NCBI RefSeq assembly: GCF_025998815.1
Contig: NZ_AP026678.1
Coordinates: forward strand, 2,790,001 to 2,854,000
From: Ignavibacterium sp.
Lineage (GTDB): Bacteria > Bacteroidota > Ignavibacteria > Ignavibacteriales > Ignavibacteriaceae
Direction of reading: 5' to 3'
DNA: 64,000 nucleotides
Shown: one piece after another, positions 36,487-46,122 of the stretch
Numbering within the stretch: the stretch's first letter is position 1
Layout of the letters: each line of letters begins with the position of its first letter
Made by a program: the position numbers and the translations under genes
The notes under the pieces: generated by a model
The model's database searches: none
Told to the model about the DNA's origin: nothing
The model's input: the letters and a program-made list of their open reading frames with translations, nothing else

Positions 36487-39078
36487 TTAAATAATGTTAA
36501 ATTGTTTTAATGTTAGTAAAATGTTTTCTACTACTGAGCTGTTAACTTCGTAATAAACAGTTACAACTGTTATCACTCCTAAAATAAATACGATGCTATA
36601 AAAATAAACTGTTGATGGATTTACATCGTAAATAACATAGATGCCTTTTATCAATCTGTAAAGTAGCCAGAGTTTAATAATAATAAGAGAAATGAAAATA
36701 TAAAGATTAGCAACATCTGCATTGAGTAATCTGTATAAAACTATTCCAACAGGAATAAGAAGAACAATCGGAAGCAAAGACCAGATTACAGTAAAGAATG
36801 TACTTGATAAGTAAACTTTTGTCTTGACGAAAAATGCTGCAGCTTTAATTAAAAGCATAAGTATAATTAAAACCATAATTGTTATAACGAACAACCAAAC
36901 AATCGCATTGAACGGATGCCAGGCAAGATAACTTACAGCGCTCATAATAGCCGGGCTTCCGAAAGAAAGTAAAAACTTTTCAAAGAAAAAACTTGTCTTC
37001 AAATAATAAAGGACATTTGCGGAAATCAATGCGTTTACAAGACTCACCACAATTGCTAGATAGATAGAATGATATGCTGAAATAATTCTTTGATCACGCA
37101 CATCAGCAAAAAAGTTGTATGGACGAAGTAATGCTCTTGATGCATCTTCACGAAACTTTTTACCAGAATTGACAAGTACACCCATAACCAAAGCAAGTAA
37201 TAATCCTGTAACAATAAAGATCATCGGAGCATCATCTTTTTTTGCACCGATTGGAATTGTAACTCTTTCTGCATTCCGGAGTTTTGCTGATATAACTTTA
37301 TAAGCGAGACGTTCTTGTTTTCTGTCTTCAGTTATCAAACCGATTTTGTAAACATTGTCTTCATCATAACCGGAAGTAAGAGAAGCGTAATCTCCTCGCA
37401 AATCGAACATCGTATTAACGAAGTATCCTGAAAGATTATTCTGTTCTGAAAAATTTAATAAATCTTCAAAGAATTTTGCCTGTGCTTCGAATGAATATTC
37501 ATTAACATAACCATCTGTTTGTCCAATGCTTGCTGTGTATGTTGCATCAGAAATAAAAAGGCGGCCTTTACCAATCTTTTCCTGAAGTGATTTTATTTCG
37601 TTCTCATAGTTGTTCACAGAATTATTAAATATTTCAATTCCATATAAATCAATTCCTTCAACTTCATCAGCTTCAGTTCTGAAGATAGATGCCGCGACAA
37701 GAACATTTCTTTTCGATTTTACGAAAGAAGAAATGTTATTCAAAAATGATCTGTGAGATTCTGATTTCTGAATAAATGATGAGCCAAGATTAAGAACAGA
37801 AAAAGCAGAGAATTTACTGTAAGCGTCAATTAGCAGATTTAAATAATTTTTAACTCTTGCAGTAAAGTTTATTGAGTTTGAAAGTCCCTCGGGAATATTG
37901 CCAAGTGGTAATTCAACTACTGGAAGAAGTCCGTATGTCTCACACAACTTGAGTAAATATGGATGAGGAATTGATTTAGCAAATCTAACTGAATTAAAAC
38001 CGGTATCTTTTATCTTGATTATATCTGCTTCCATCTGAGAGTAAGTCATCATACTTCCAAAAGTTTTGAATGATGGAATGTATGTTACTCCGTTTAGTTT
38101 GTATGGCTGATTATTCAAAAGAAGATTTTCATTTGAAGCAGTTAAAGAATATAGAGCAATACTTTGATCATATCTGTCAATCAGATTTCCACCACTGAAG
38201 ATTTCTAATCTTACAAGATATGATTGAGGATTTTCCGGCGACCATAAAACCGGATTCGAAATAGTTAAAGAATTTTTAATCTGAATTTCTCTGTTGCGCT
38301 TCAGTTCAAAATCTTTTTTATCGCTCACCGAAAATGTTCTTCCGTCCGGAGAAAAAATCTGAGTTACAAAAGTAAAGTTTGATAGCTCCGGAAGTGTGTC
38401 GCCAGGATTTCTGAATTGATTATTAACTATTTGAGAATTTATAGTAACAGTTGCTTTGTTTCCCTTAAAGTCAATTGAAGAGCTTAACTCAGTTTTTTGC
38501 AGATTTATGTTTGGTATCAGATGCAGATAAACATCCCGGATAAGTCCACCAAAATTCTGCGGAAAGAAAAATCTTTGTTTAAGAGGAATAGTGTTTTCGG
38601 CATCAAGTTTATAAACCAGTGAAACAGAAATAATGTTATCGCCATCGGATTTCAAAATATCTCTCGGTAGTCTTACAGTAAACGGAAGATCACCACCAGT
38701 ATGTCTGTAAATAATAATTTTATTCAGAGAAATATCAGCAGAATAGTTCAGCCCGAAGAATACTATGTCAATTTTATTTTCTTTTATTTGCTTTTCAGTA
38801 AGCTTAAAATTTTTCTGAAAAATAAATTCACCGGAACCTTTAAACACGGATGGAACATTGATATTAACAGATTTTTCCGGATCGTTTTTCGGATAGACTT
38901 TCCATATTCCGTTAAGTGGAATAACCTGTCGGGTCTCGGTTATATCGTAAAAAAGTAAATCTGATGTATTTATTTTGTAATTAGGTAAATCTCTGAAAAC
39001 TATTTGAGGAAAAACGGAGAGATTAAACAAAACAAAAATCGTAGTAAAAACAAGAAAAAACTTACTTTTCAAAGGCAT
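36487..39078 (-). CDS. GH2-like protein lacking catalytic residues, fused to a membrane domain
   Basis: An 863-residue protein. Signal peptide (FFLVFTTIFVLFNLSVFPQ), a GH2-type jelly roll (LNGIWKVYPKND, INVPSVFKGSGEFIFQKNF), an Ig-like domain, then a GH2 TIM barrel (LLNNQPYKLNGVTY, DIIKIKDTGFNSVRFAK, CETYGLLPVVELPLG). Where active GH2 enzymes have GNE, this has LNLGSS, and the nucleophile position appears to be Asp (LFISDATY), so catalysis is unlikely. After a TM helix at about 627-648 come about five more helices with a Yip1-like beginning (RPYNFFADVRDQRI). Function unknown; probably sugar binding at the cell envelope. First gene of the smc-lpxK run. Confidence 0.8.
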   Translation of the reverse strand: MPLKSKFFLVFTTIFVLFNLSVFPQIVFRDLPNYKINTSDLLFYDITETRQVIPLNGIWKVYPKNDPEKSVNINVPSVFKGSGEFIFQKNFKLTEKQIKENKIDIVFFGLNYSADISLNKIIIYRHTGGDLPFTVRLPRDILKSDGDNIISVSLVYKLDAENTIPLKQRFFFPQNFGGLIRDVYLHLIPNINLQKTELSSSIDFKGNKATVTINSQIVNNQFRNPGDTLPELSNFTFVTQIFSPDGRTFSVSDKKDFELKRNREIQIKNSLTISNPVLWSPENPQSYLVRLEIFSGGNLIDRYDQSIALYSLTASNENLLLNNQPYKLNGVTYIPSFKTFGSMMTYSQMEADIIKIKDTGFNSVRFAKSIPHPYLLKLCETYGLLPVVELPLGNIPEGLSNSINFTARVKNYLNLLIDAYSKFSAFSVLNLGSSFIQKSESHRSFLNNISSFVKSKRNVLVAASIFRTEADEVEGIDLYGIEIFNNSVNNYENEIKSLQEKIGKGRLFISDATYTASIGQTDGYVNEYSFEAQAKFFEDLLNFSEQNNLSGYFVNTMFDLRGDYASLTSGYDEDNVYKIGLITEDRKQERLAYKVISAKLRNAERVTIPIGAKKDDAPMIFIVTGLLLALVMGVLVNSGKKFREDASRALLRPYNFFADVRDQRIISAYHSIYLAIVVSLVNALISANVLYYLKTSFFFEKFLLSFGSPAIMSAVSYLAWHPFNAIVWLFVITIMVLIILMLLIKAAAFFVKTKVYLSSTFFTVIWSLLPIVLLIPVGIVLYRLLNADVANLYIFISLIIIKLWLLYRLIKGIYVIYDVNPSTVYFYSIVFILGVITVVTVYYEVNSSVVENILLTLKQFNII

Positions 39079-39111
39079 CCTATCGTTTAATAATGCTTAA
39101 AAATTAACTCA

Positions 39112-39119
39112 CAAATATA
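39112..39119 (-). promoter_or_regulatory. -7 box for the GH2-like/smc operon
   Basis: TATATTTG on the minus strand, about 34 bases upstream of ATG 39078, matches TAnnTTTG. Only a partial TTG-type -33 box is seen at the expected distance. Confidence 0.45.
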
Positions 39120-39262
39120 TTGTCAAATAAAGGGCAATGCAATTTGGGAGGAAGGGTGGAAGGTATAAGTATTTTGGTTAAAATTTTTCGTAACTGACTA
39201 CTTAATGAATAAAATTTCAATGTCCGTTTTACCCGACCAAATAATATTATTGTAAAATAGTT

Positions 39263-39643
39263 CTATTTATCAACTAAGAATTTTTTTTTCATTACACTAA
39301 CTATTATCATCAACCATCCAATCAGAAATGAAACACCTCCCAAAGGAGTTATCATTGCAAAAAATCTAATTCCGCTCGTTGAGTAGATGTAAAGTGAAAA
39401 TGAAAATAAAATTATTCCTGCCAAAAAAAATATTGATGGCACATTAGTTTTAATTTTTTCCGATAAAGCAAGTGAAAGTAAAACAACCGTGTGAACCAAA
39501 TGATAAAGTACACCGGTTTTATAAACCTCGAGCATTTCGGCAGTTAGCTTCTCTTTTAATCCGTGCGCACCGAAAGCACCGATTGCAACAGCTGAAAAAC
39601 CCGATACAGCAGAAATAACAATCCAGAATTTTTTATTGTTCAT
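39263..39643 (-). CDS. DUF423 family membrane protein
   Basis: About 126 residues from ATG 39643, behind GAGGA. Family signature AVAIGAFGAHGLKEKL near the start, then VYKTGVLYHLVHTVVLL, FFLAGIILFSFSLYIYSTSG and ITPLGGVSFLIGWLMI: four TM helices. The function of DUF423 (YgdD) proteins is unknown. The frame runs on to 39736, but that would overlap the divergent gene and its promoter, and the family starts at MNNKKFW. Confidence 0.92.
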   Translation of the reverse strand: MNNKKFWIVISAVSGFSAVAIGAFGAHGLKEKLTAEMLEVYKTGVLYHLVHTVVLLSLALSEKIKTNVPSIFFLAGIILFSFSLYIYSTSGIRFFAMITPLGGVSFLIGWLMIIVSVMKKKFLVDK

Positions 39644-39659
39644 AAAATCCTCATTTGCA

Positions 39660-39691
39660 TTGAACTGTTGAACTTGTTTTGAGTAAATTTG
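39660..39691 (+). promoter_or_regulatory. Promoter of the OB-fold protein/uvrB unit
   Basis: TAAATTTG (39684-39691) fits TAnnTTTG, with TTG about 21 bases upstream at 39660. It lies 30 bases before ATG 39722; AGGAAAG is the ribosome site. Confidence 0.5.
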
Positions 39692-39721
39692 TTTGCAAAT
39701 TAATAACAAAAGGAAAGTGAT

Positions 39722-40063
39722 ATGAAATTTTTGCAAAAAATTATTTTACCACTTTTAATTGCTTTGGTAATCTTTGTTATTTATAATTTTTACTTTGCTG
39801 GCAAATCCGATTTAGGGTCTTTTAATGATTTTGATCCGAATAATAATGCGGTAAAAGACATTCGCGTTAAACTTTTGAATGAACGTGGAGTAAATATGCA
39901 AGGTGGTGAAATTGTATTTTATGTTGTTGACCGGAATGGAAAAGTTATGATGGTCTCCGGAGCATTGCAGTTACCCAAGGATTTTGATAAAGCCGAAACA
40001 ATTATTTTGAAAGGACATTTAACTCAGGGAGGATTTCACGCTCACGCCGTTGAAGTAGATTAA
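39722..40063 (+). CDS. Small membrane-anchored OB-fold-like protein (weak CcmE resemblance)
   Basis: A 113-residue protein with one N-terminal TM helix ([21 protein letters not shown]) and a beta-rich domain: [25 protein letters not shown] and [21 protein letters not shown]. The pattern of a strand followed by LP..F, then a GxLxxGxFxAxEV-like strand recalls the OB fold of CcmE, but the haem-binding histidine region is absent and there are no other cytochrome-maturation genes here. It ends 4 bases before uvrB. Function unknown. Confidence 0.7.
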   Translation: MKFLQKIILPLLIALVIFVIYNFYFAGKSDLGSFNDFDPNNNAVKDIRVKLLNERGVNMQGGEIVFYVVDRNGKVMMVSGALQLPKDFDKAETIILKGHLTQGGFHAHAVEVD

Positions 40064-40067
40064 AGAT

Positions 40068-42080
40068 ATGAATGAATTTAAACTTGTTTCTAACTACGCC
40101 CCTGCCGGTGATCAACCGGAAGCAATAAAGCAACTTGTTGAGGGAATAAAACGCGGTGATAAATTTCAAACACTGCTTGGTGTAACAGGAAGTGGAAAGA
40201 CATTTACAATTTCTAATGTAATTGCTCAGGTTAATAAACCAACATTAATTATCTCACATAATAAAACTCTTGCAGCACAGCTTTATTCAGAGTTCAAATC
40301 ATTCTTTCCACATAATGCAGTAGAGTTTTTTATCAGCTATTACGATTATTACCAACCGGAAGCTTATGTGGTTTCAAGAGATTTGTATATCGAAAAAGAT
40401 TTTTCCATTAACGAAGAAATAGATCGTCTGCGACTAAAAGCAACAACCGCTTTGATTGAAGGAAGAAGAGATGTGATTGTTGTAGCAAGTGTCAGTTGTA
40501 TTTATGGAATCGGTGCACCTGATGAATATGCAAATCAGATAATCTTTGTTCGAAAAGGTGAAAAAATTGATAAGAAAAAATTTCTTCGTCAGCTTGTTGA
40601 TATTTATTATGTAAGAAATGATGCAGAATTTGGTCGGGGAACATTCCGTGCAAGAGGAGATGTGATAGAAATAATTCCTGCTTATCAGAATGAAGAAGCA
40701 ATAAGAATTTCATTGTGGGATAACGAAATTGAAAAAATTAATATAATTGATGCAGTCACAGGAAAAGTTTTGAGTGAAGTCGAATCAGTTCCCATTTATC
40801 CCGCCAAATATTTTGTAACCGACAGAGACAAAATGCAAAAAGCAATTCACAACATTGAGTTAGAGCTTAAGGAAAGATTAGATGAGTTGAATAAAATGGA
40901 AAAATATCTTGAAGCTGCCCGGCTTGAACAAAGGACAAGATTTGATATTGAGATGATGAAAGAAATTGGTTATTGCAGCGGTATTGAAAATTATTCAAGA
41001 CATATGGACGGAAGAGCTCCGGGAACAAGACCATTTAACCTTCTTGACTATTTCCCGGATGATTTTCTGATGGTAATTGATGAATCTCATGTTACGATTC
41101 CACAAATCAGAGGAATGTATAACGGCGACAGAAGCAGAAAAGAAACTTTGGTTGAGTACGGATTTCGCCTGCCTTCAGCACTTGATAACAGACCAATGAA
41201 GTTTGAAGAATTTGAATCAATGCTTAATCAGGTGATTTTTGTCAGTGCAACTCCAGGCGATTATGAACTTGAAAAATCAGGCGGAGTAATTGTTGAACAA
41301 ATAATTCGTCCAACAGGTTTACTCGATCCTGAAATTGAAGTAAGACCAATTAAAGGACAGATTGATGATTTGATTGGAGAGATTAGAAAGCGTGTTGAAA
41401 GAAAAGAAAGAACTCTTGTTACAACCCTTACGAAAAAGATGGCTGAAGACCTGGCAGATTATCTTGATAAAATTGGAATTCAGGTTCGTTACATACACAG
41501 CGATATCGATTCACTTGAAAGAGTGGAGATACTCCGTGATTTACGTCTTGGTGCATTTGATGTGTTGGTTGGTGTAAATCTTTTAAGAGAAGGTCTTGAT
41601 TTGCCCGAAGTTTCTCTTGTGGCGATTATTGATGCTGATAAAGAAGGATTTTTGAGAAGTGCACGTTCGTTAATGCAGACTGCAGGAAGAACAGCACGAA
41701 ATGTAAATGGAAAAGTAATTATGTATGCTGATATAATTACTGAATCTATGCGTAAGACCATCGAGGAAACTAATAGAAGAAGAAAACTTCAGCAGGAGTA
41801 CAATGAAAAGCATGGAATCAAACCGGAAACAATTTATAAAACAGTTGAAGAAATACTTTCGTCAACATCTCTTGCAGAAGTAAGAAAGAAAGAAGACAAA
41901 CCAGATTATTCATTTTCCAAGGTTGCAGAGCCAATATTAAAATATATGAGCAAAGATCAGAAAAAGGATTTAATTGAACAGTTAACTGAAGAAATGTATC
42001 AGGCGGCTAAAGATTTGGAATTTGAAAGAGCAGCTTATCTACGAGATGAGATAAATCGACTTAAGAAAATGGTCGGATAA
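40068..42080 (+). CDS. uvrB: Excinuclease ABC subunit UvrB
   Basis: A 670-residue UvrB, the damage-verification helicase of nucleotide excision repair. Walker [16 protein letters not shown], the beta-hairpin segment [34 protein letters not shown], helicase motifs [38 protein letters not shown] and [17 protein letters not shown], and a C-terminal UVR motif ([20 protein letters not shown]) that binds UvrC. Length is normal. Starts 4 bases after the OB-fold gene. Confidence 0.98.
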   Translation: MNEFKLVSNYAPAGDQPEAIKQLVEGIKRGDKFQTLLGVTGSGKTFTISNVIAQVNKPTLIISHNKTLAAQLYSEFKSFFPHNAVEFFISYYDYYQPEAYVVSRDLYIEKDFSINEEIDRLRLKATTALIEGRRDVIVVASVSCIYGIGAPDEYANQIIFVRKGEKIDKKKFLRQLVDIYYVRNDAEFGRGTFRARGDVIEIIPAYQNEEAIRISLWDNEIEKINIIDAVTGKVLSEVESVPIYPAKYFVTDRDKMQKAIHNIELELKERLDELNKMEKYLEAARLEQRTRFDIEMMKEIGYCSGIENYSRHMDGRAPGTRPFNLLDYFPDDFLMVIDESHVTIPQIRGMYNGDRSRKETLVEYGFRLPSALDNRPMKFEEFESMLNQVIFVSATPGDYELEKSGGVIVEQIIRPTGLLDPEIEVRPIKGQIDDLIGEIRKRVERKERTLVTTLTKKMAEDLADYLDKIGIQVRYIHSDIDSLERVEILRDLRLGAFDVLVGVNLLREGLDLPEVSLVAIIDADKEGFLRSARSLMQTAGRTARNVNGKVIMYADIITESMRKTIEETNRRRKLQQEYNEKHGIKPETIYKTVEEILSSTSLAEVRKKEDKPDYSFSKVAEPILKYMSKDQKKDLIEQLTEEMYQAAKDLEFERAAYLRDEINRLKKMVG

Positions 42081-42114
42081 GATTAATTGTTGTGGAAGTA
42101 CTTTCCCTTTCCGC

Positions 42115-42978
42115 TTAAAGATTTAAAAAATTTTTTACTCTGATTAAAGAATTAAACTCTTTATTGAATTCATCCTCTTCATAAAAAACTTTTTCAAGAA
42201 ACAATCCGGATGGCGGAGCAGTGAATCTTGCCGGTTCATCTGATTGGTTATTAAGATAAAACAGAATATCAGCTTCAGATTTTTTTCCTCTTCCTACTTC
42301 GACAAGAACTCCAACAATTCTTCTTACCATTTTCCAAATAAAATGGGAACCAATAATTCTTATCACAATTAAATCGTCTTCTTCCTTCAACTGAATATCG
42401 TCAATCAAAACTTTTGTGGATTTTTCTTCAGGATCGTCATCAGAAAATGAAACGAAGTCGTGCATTCCCAAAAATATTTTGGATGCAGAATTCATTGCTT
42501 CGAAATCAAGATTATCTTTTATCCACCAAACAAAATTTTTCCCGAAAGCTGTTCTTCTTCTGGAAATCTGATAAATGTAGCTACGACTTTTTACATCGTG
42601 TCTTGCGTGAAAATTTCTTTTTACTTTTTCAATTTCAAGTATATTTATATCGTAAGGGAGTAAATCATTGAGCTTAAGTTTAATAATTTCAGGTGCTAAT
42701 ACGGTTTTTGCATCAAGATGCGCGACCTGGCAAAGTGCGTGAACACCGCTGTCTGTTCTTCCCGAACCTTGTAAATCGACAAAATCATCTCCAAAAATTT
42801 TTTCGCAAGCATTTATCAATTCACCTTGAATTGTTCTTGCATTTGGTTGTTTCTGCCAACCTGAAAATCTCGTGCCTTCGTATTCAAGAAATACTTTAAA
42901 TCTTGAAAAATCTTTTGTGAATGATTTTTTCTTTTGATTGAACAGAGGTTTTGCTGGTCTTTTAAATTTCCTGTTCAT
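42115..42978 (-). CDS. truA: tRNA pseudouridine(38-40) synthase
   Basis: A 287-residue TruA. EYEGTRFSGWQKQPNARTIQGEL and LQGSGRTDSGVHALCQVAHLD with the catalytic aspartate, then ARHDVKSRSYIYQI and GSHFIWKMVRRIVGVLVEVGRG. It isomerises uridines in the tRNA anticodon stem. An extra ~20 basic residues precede the core (RPAKPLFNQKKKS). Overlaps the queD stop by 4 bases (ATGA). Confidence 0.96.
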   Translation of the reverse strand: MNRKFKRPAKPLFNQKKKSFTKDFSRFKVFLEYEGTRFSGWQKQPNARTIQGELINACEKIFGDDFVDLQGSGRTDSGVHALCQVAHLDAKTVLAPEIIKLKLNDLLPYDINILEIEKVKRNFHARHDVKSRSYIYQISRRRTAFGKNFVWWIKDNLDFEAMNSASKIFLGMHDFVSFSDDDPEEKSTKVLIDDIQLKEEDDLIVIRIIGSHFIWKMVRRIVGVLVEVGRGKKSEADILFYLNNQSDEPARFTAPPSGLFLEKVFYEEDEFNKEFNSLIRVKNFLNL

Positions 42979-43391
42979 TTTAATTGAAGGGTATCTTCAG
43001 CATAATCGAACTGGGTTTCATAAACACGAACTTTAACTGAATTAATATTTTCAGGCAAAATGGATTTACTGATTTCACTTAACAGAAATTTACAGATGTT
43101 CTCTGCAGTTGCATCAAAATCCACAACAACTTTCTTTGAGTTCATCTTTTCGAGAAAATCAAGTACAATACTGTCGTTCTTGTTAACCATAAAAGCATGA
43201 TCAAGCCTATTGATAATCGGATTGATTATTTTTTCCACATCGTAATAATCAATAACCATCTGATCTTTGTTTAATTCACCTTCAAACTCAACAATCATTT
43301 TGTAGGAATGACCGTGAATATTTTTACAAAGACCAAAATGTTCGGGCAATCGGTGTCCCATCTCCCAACGAAATTCTTTTGCAATTTTCAT
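42975..43391 (-). CDS. queD: 6-carboxy-5,6,7,8-tetrahydropterin synthase
   Basis: A 138-residue QueD, converting dihydroneopterin triphosphate to carboxytetrahydropterin in queuosine synthesis. Zinc histidines in MGHRLPEHFG and NIHGHSYK, catalytic cysteine in GLCKNIHGH, DYYDVEKIINPIINRLDHAFM, and the substrate-binding VRVYETQF near the end. Between queE and truA, all on the minus strand. Confidence 0.95.
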   Translation of the reverse strand: MKIAKEFRWEMGHRLPEHFGLCKNIHGHSYKMIVEFEGELNKDQMVIDYYDVEKIINPIINRLDHAFMVNKNDSIVLDFLEKMNSKKVVVDFDATAENICKFLLSEISKSILPENINSVKVRVYETQFDYAEDTLQLK

Positions 43392-43462
43392 ATATTTTTC
43401 ATCGATAATTTTTTCTGATATTGTTTATTAGCAAATATGATTTTTAGTCAAATCTCTTAATA

Positions 43463-44104
43463 TCAAACTCCTCTCGATTCCGGATGCCAGATGTATTTGT
43501 GCATCTGCAATTGAAATCTCACTGGTAGATTATCCTCAAGTATCCAGTGAACTATATCTGCAGGTTCAATCTGACCAAACACAGGTGAGAAAAGAACTGT
43601 GCATCTGTTTGATAAATCGTATTGAGTAATTATCTCTTTTGCCCAATCATAATCCTCTCTGGTTCCGATAACAAATTTTACTTCGTCAATTGGTTTAAGA
43701 AAATAAATATTATCATACAAATTTTTCTTCATCATTCCGCTGGAGGGACACTTTAAATCCATAATGATTTTAACTCTCGGATCTATATCGTTAATCGGAA
43801 GACTTCCACCGGTTTCAATCATCACCTGATAACCAAGATGACAGAGCTTTCTCATCAGTTCAAGACATTCTTCTCTCTGGACTAAAGGTTCTCCACCGGT
43901 AATTTCAACCAGTTTGCATTTATATTCCTGGATTTCTGAAATTATCTCATCAACAGAAGCGTCTCTACCTTCATAAAAAGCATAGGCAGTGTCACAATAT
44001 GTGCAGCGTAAATTGCAATAAGTAAATCTTACAAAAACGCAGGGAATTCCGGCAAATGAACTTTCGCCCTGAATTGAATAATATATCTCGTTTATTTTAG
44101 CCAT
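43463..44104 (-). CDS. queE: 7-carboxy-7-deazaguanine synthase
   Basis: A 213-residue radical-SAM enzyme, following QueD in preQ1 synthesis. IYYSIQGESSFAGIPCVFVR, the CxxxCxxC cluster motif CNLRCTYCDTAYAF, VEITGGEPLVQREECLELM, and METGGSLPI are QueE hallmarks. The rest of the barrel is short as usual for QueE. It is preceded by a well-formed divergent promoter (44162-44192). Confidence 0.96.
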   Translation of the reverse strand: MAKINEIYYSIQGESSFAGIPCVFVRFTYCNLRCTYCDTAYAFYEGRDASVDEIISEIQEYKCKLVEITGGEPLVQREECLELMRKLCHLGYQVMIETGGSLPINDIDPRVKIIMDLKCPSSGMMKKNLYDNIYFLKPIDEVKFVIGTREDYDWAKEIITQYDLSNRCTVLFSPVFGQIEPADIVHWILEDNLPVRFQLQMHKYIWHPESRGV

Positions 44105-44161
44105 TGTTAATTATCATTAAGAAATAAACAATATTCGGAAATTTCTCTCTATAAATGTGTG

Positions 44162-44192
44162 CAAAATTACAAAGTCGAGGTTTGACATCAAA
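44162..44192 (-). promoter_or_regulatory. queE promoter (TTTG-N19-TAATTTTG)
   Basis: On the minus strand TTTG (44192-44189) is followed 19 bases later by TAATTTTG (44169-44162), an exact match to the Bacteroidota consensus TTTG/TAnnTTTG. It overlaps the rpsT promoter on the other strand. Confidence 0.7.
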
Positions 44193-44212
44193 TGAACGAA
44201 GCTATATATTTG
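44181..44212 (+). promoter_or_regulatory. rpsT promoter (TTTG-N20-TATATTTG)
   Basis: TTTG (44181-44184) and TATATTTG (44205-44212) with a 20-base spacer, about 35 bases before the S20 start codon. Confidence 0.7.
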
Positions 44213-44246
44213 TGCGCAAATTTTAGGAAAAAATAAGGATTAAGTA

Positions 44247-44507
44247 ATGGCTCATCATAAATCGGCTAAAAAGAGAATCAGGTCAAGTGAAAGAAAAAGA
44301 CTTGTCAATAAGATGGCTGAATCAAGAATTAAAACAATGTATAAAAAAGTTTTAGCCACAGATAAAAAAGAAGAAATAGAAAAGCTTTATAAAGAGGCTG
44401 TTGCATTGATTGACAGAAATTCTGCTAAAGGAATAATTCACAAGAACAATGCTTCAAGAAAAAAAGCCGCACTAACAAGACATTTCAATAAAGTTTTAGC
44501 GAGCTAA
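44247..44507 (+). CDS. rpsT: 30S ribosomal protein S20
   Basis: An 86-residue basic, helical protein: AHHKSAKKRIRSSERKRLVNK at the start and KGIIHKNNASRKKAALTRHFNK at the end are typical of S20, which binds 16S rRNA early in 30S assembly. Single-gene unit with its own promoter and terminator. Confidence 0.97.
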   Translation: MAHHKSAKKRIRSSERKRLVNKMAESRIKTMYKKVLATDKKEEIEKLYKEAVALIDRNSAKGIIHKNNASRKKAALTRHFNKVLAS

Positions 44508-44511
44508 ACTT

Positions 44512-44533
44512 AAGCCCTCAATACTGAGGGCTT
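44512..44533 (+). terminator. rpsT terminator
   Basis: AAGCCCTCA and TGAGGGCTT form a 9-bp perfect stem with a 4-base loop, followed by TT and AAGTTTTC. It begins 5 bases after the rpsT stop and also lies just beyond the convergent GlmU-like stop, so it may serve both directions. Confidence 0.8.
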
Positions 44534-44541
44534 TTAAGTTT

Positions 44542-46050
44542 TCAATCAATCTCTTCGAGTAGATCTTCGCCTTCCGGTTTCGGAATAAAGTAACGTACGG
44601 GTTTTATGTTTCCATTTTTGTCTTTTACTGCTTTTACTTTTTTCTTTACAAGAACTGAATGCTCAATAAATAATCCGTCCTCGACGATTGAACCAAATAA
44701 ATAGCTCGTTCCTTTTATCAAAACATTCTTGCCGATGCGTAATGGATATTCATCACTGCCGGTCATATTAACACTGGATTCAATTCGTGAATTATCTCCG
44801 ATTACTATATTACCTTTAATTATATCTCCCCAAAGTATTTCGACATTATCGCCAATAATCAATTGCTGATTGGGGAAACAAGAAAGATGAACGGTTAGCC
44901 AGAGTTTTACATTCTTTCCGAAAATCACATTTCCATCAACATAAGTTGCACGACCAAAATCTATATTGTAATTAAGTTTAACATTTTCACCGATGTATGC
45001 ACCTTTACCAATTTTTATATCAAGAGGAACTCCTTTCTTATCCATCTCTTCAATTTGCTCAACAACTTTCTCGTGAATGAAGAAATCATCAGGATCAGCA
45101 ATCTCGATTATGTTTTTCAATCTATCATAAATTTTCCTTCTTGCGATTGCTTCCATTTCTTTAAGAACGCTCTTATCGTTGAAACCCATCACGACATAAT
45201 CTTCTTCAGGTGAAACAGCACCAACAGAGTAACCTTTTTGATTGAAAAGGTAAATTAAATCTGTGATATAAATTTCATTCTGCACATTATCTGATTTAAG
45301 ATTGCCAATTAATTCTCTGAGCTTTGAATATTTAAAAGCATAAACACCGGAATTGAATTCATTAATTTCAAGTAACTCGGTTTTAGTGAATGAATATTTT
45401 TTCTTCTTGTATTCAACAATATATAATGCTTCATCACTTAAGGCGAGAATATCCTTGTACTCAATAATTTCAATCACTTTCCCAAAGTCTTCGCCTGATG
45501 ATTTTCCATCAATTGTTTTTTCTTTGACGCGTACGATTCTTCCGTAGTAATTCTGTTTCGGGTCGCCTTTATAAATTCCGGTTAGAACCATCATATCGTT
45601 TCCGGATTGAAGAAAATCTTCGCGGAATTTTTTCATTGTTGCTGCATCGAGTAATCCCATGTCTCCCGGAAGAACATAAACAATTCCATCTTTAACACTT
45701 TCGGGAATAACTTCAAGTGCAACCTGTACTGCGTGTCCTGTTCCGTTCTGTTCTTTCTGATAAGCAAACTTGTTTGATTCGCGTTTACCGATTACTTTCA
45801 TTACATCGAGTGCTTTTATTCCAACTACAATAACAGTGTTGCAATTCTCAATACCGTTTTTGCATGCACGATAAACTCTTTCAACGGTTGGAACTTCCCA
45901 AATTTTATGAAGCATTTTTGATCGCTGCGATTTAATTCTTTTTCCATGTCCTGCAGCAAGAATGATTGCAATCTCATCAGAACCCCTGAAATCTGTTGAG
46001 AGTTCTTCTATTGTTTTAATTATTTCGTTTGAATTATTTTCTTTTGCCAT
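44542..46050 (-). CDS. GlmU-like bifunctional sugar nucleotidyltransferase/hexapeptide protein
   Basis: About 502 residues from ATG 46050 (GGAG upstream). N-terminal nucleotidyltransferase: IILAAGHGKRIKSQRSKMLHKIW, QNGTGHAVQVAL, YVLPGDMGLL; C-terminal left-handed beta-helix with hexapeptide repeats (IGKGAYIGENV, VIFGKNVKLW, IVIGDNSRIESSV). This is the GlmU plan (UDP-GlcNAc pyrophosphorylase), but the beta-helix is not closely like the GlmU acetyltransferase and the active-site histidine motif is not evident, so the second activity is uncertain. The frame extends to 46113, over the promoter. Convergent with rpsT. Confidence 0.85.
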   Translation of the reverse strand: MAKENNSNEIIKTIEELSTDFRGSDEIAIILAAGHGKRIKSQRSKMLHKIWEVPTVERVYRACKNGIENCNTVIVVGIKALDVMKVIGKRESNKFAYQKEQNGTGHAVQVALEVIPESVKDGIVYVLPGDMGLLDAATMKKFREDFLQSGNDMMVLTGIYKGDPKQNYYGRIVRVKEKTIDGKSSGEDFGKVIEIIEYKDILALSDEALYIVEYKKKKYSFTKTELLEINEFNSGVYAFKYSKLRELIGNLKSDNVQNEIYITDLIYLFNQKGYSVGAVSPEEDYVVMGFNDKSVLKEMEAIARRKIYDRLKNIIEIADPDDFFIHEKVVEQIEEMDKKGVPLDIKIGKGAYIGENVKLNYNIDFGRATYVDGNVIFGKNVKLWLTVHLSCFPNQQLIIGDNVEILWGDIIKGNIVIGDNSRIESSVNMTGSDEYPLRIGKNVLIKGTSYLFGSIVEDGLFIEHSVLVKKKVKAVKDKNGNIKPVRYFIPKPEGEDLLEEID

Positions 46051-46112
46051 TTCTAATCTCCGAAGTAAGAATTTTTGTTTGTAGAAAAATAAACCAAAGT
46101 GGTTTCTTATCA

Positions 46113-46120
46113 CAAATTTA
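46113..46120 (-). promoter_or_regulatory. -7 box of the GlmU-like gene
   Basis: TAAATTTG on the minus strand, 62 bases before ATG 46050. No TTTG -33 box at the right distance. It abuts the divergent promoter at 46123-46153. Confidence 0.45.
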
Positions 46121-46122
46121 CC

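Noticed and set aside
42081-42114. Terminator between uvrB and truA
   Set aside because: Only a short near-palindrome (GGAAGTACTTTCC) is present; no convincing stem with loop.
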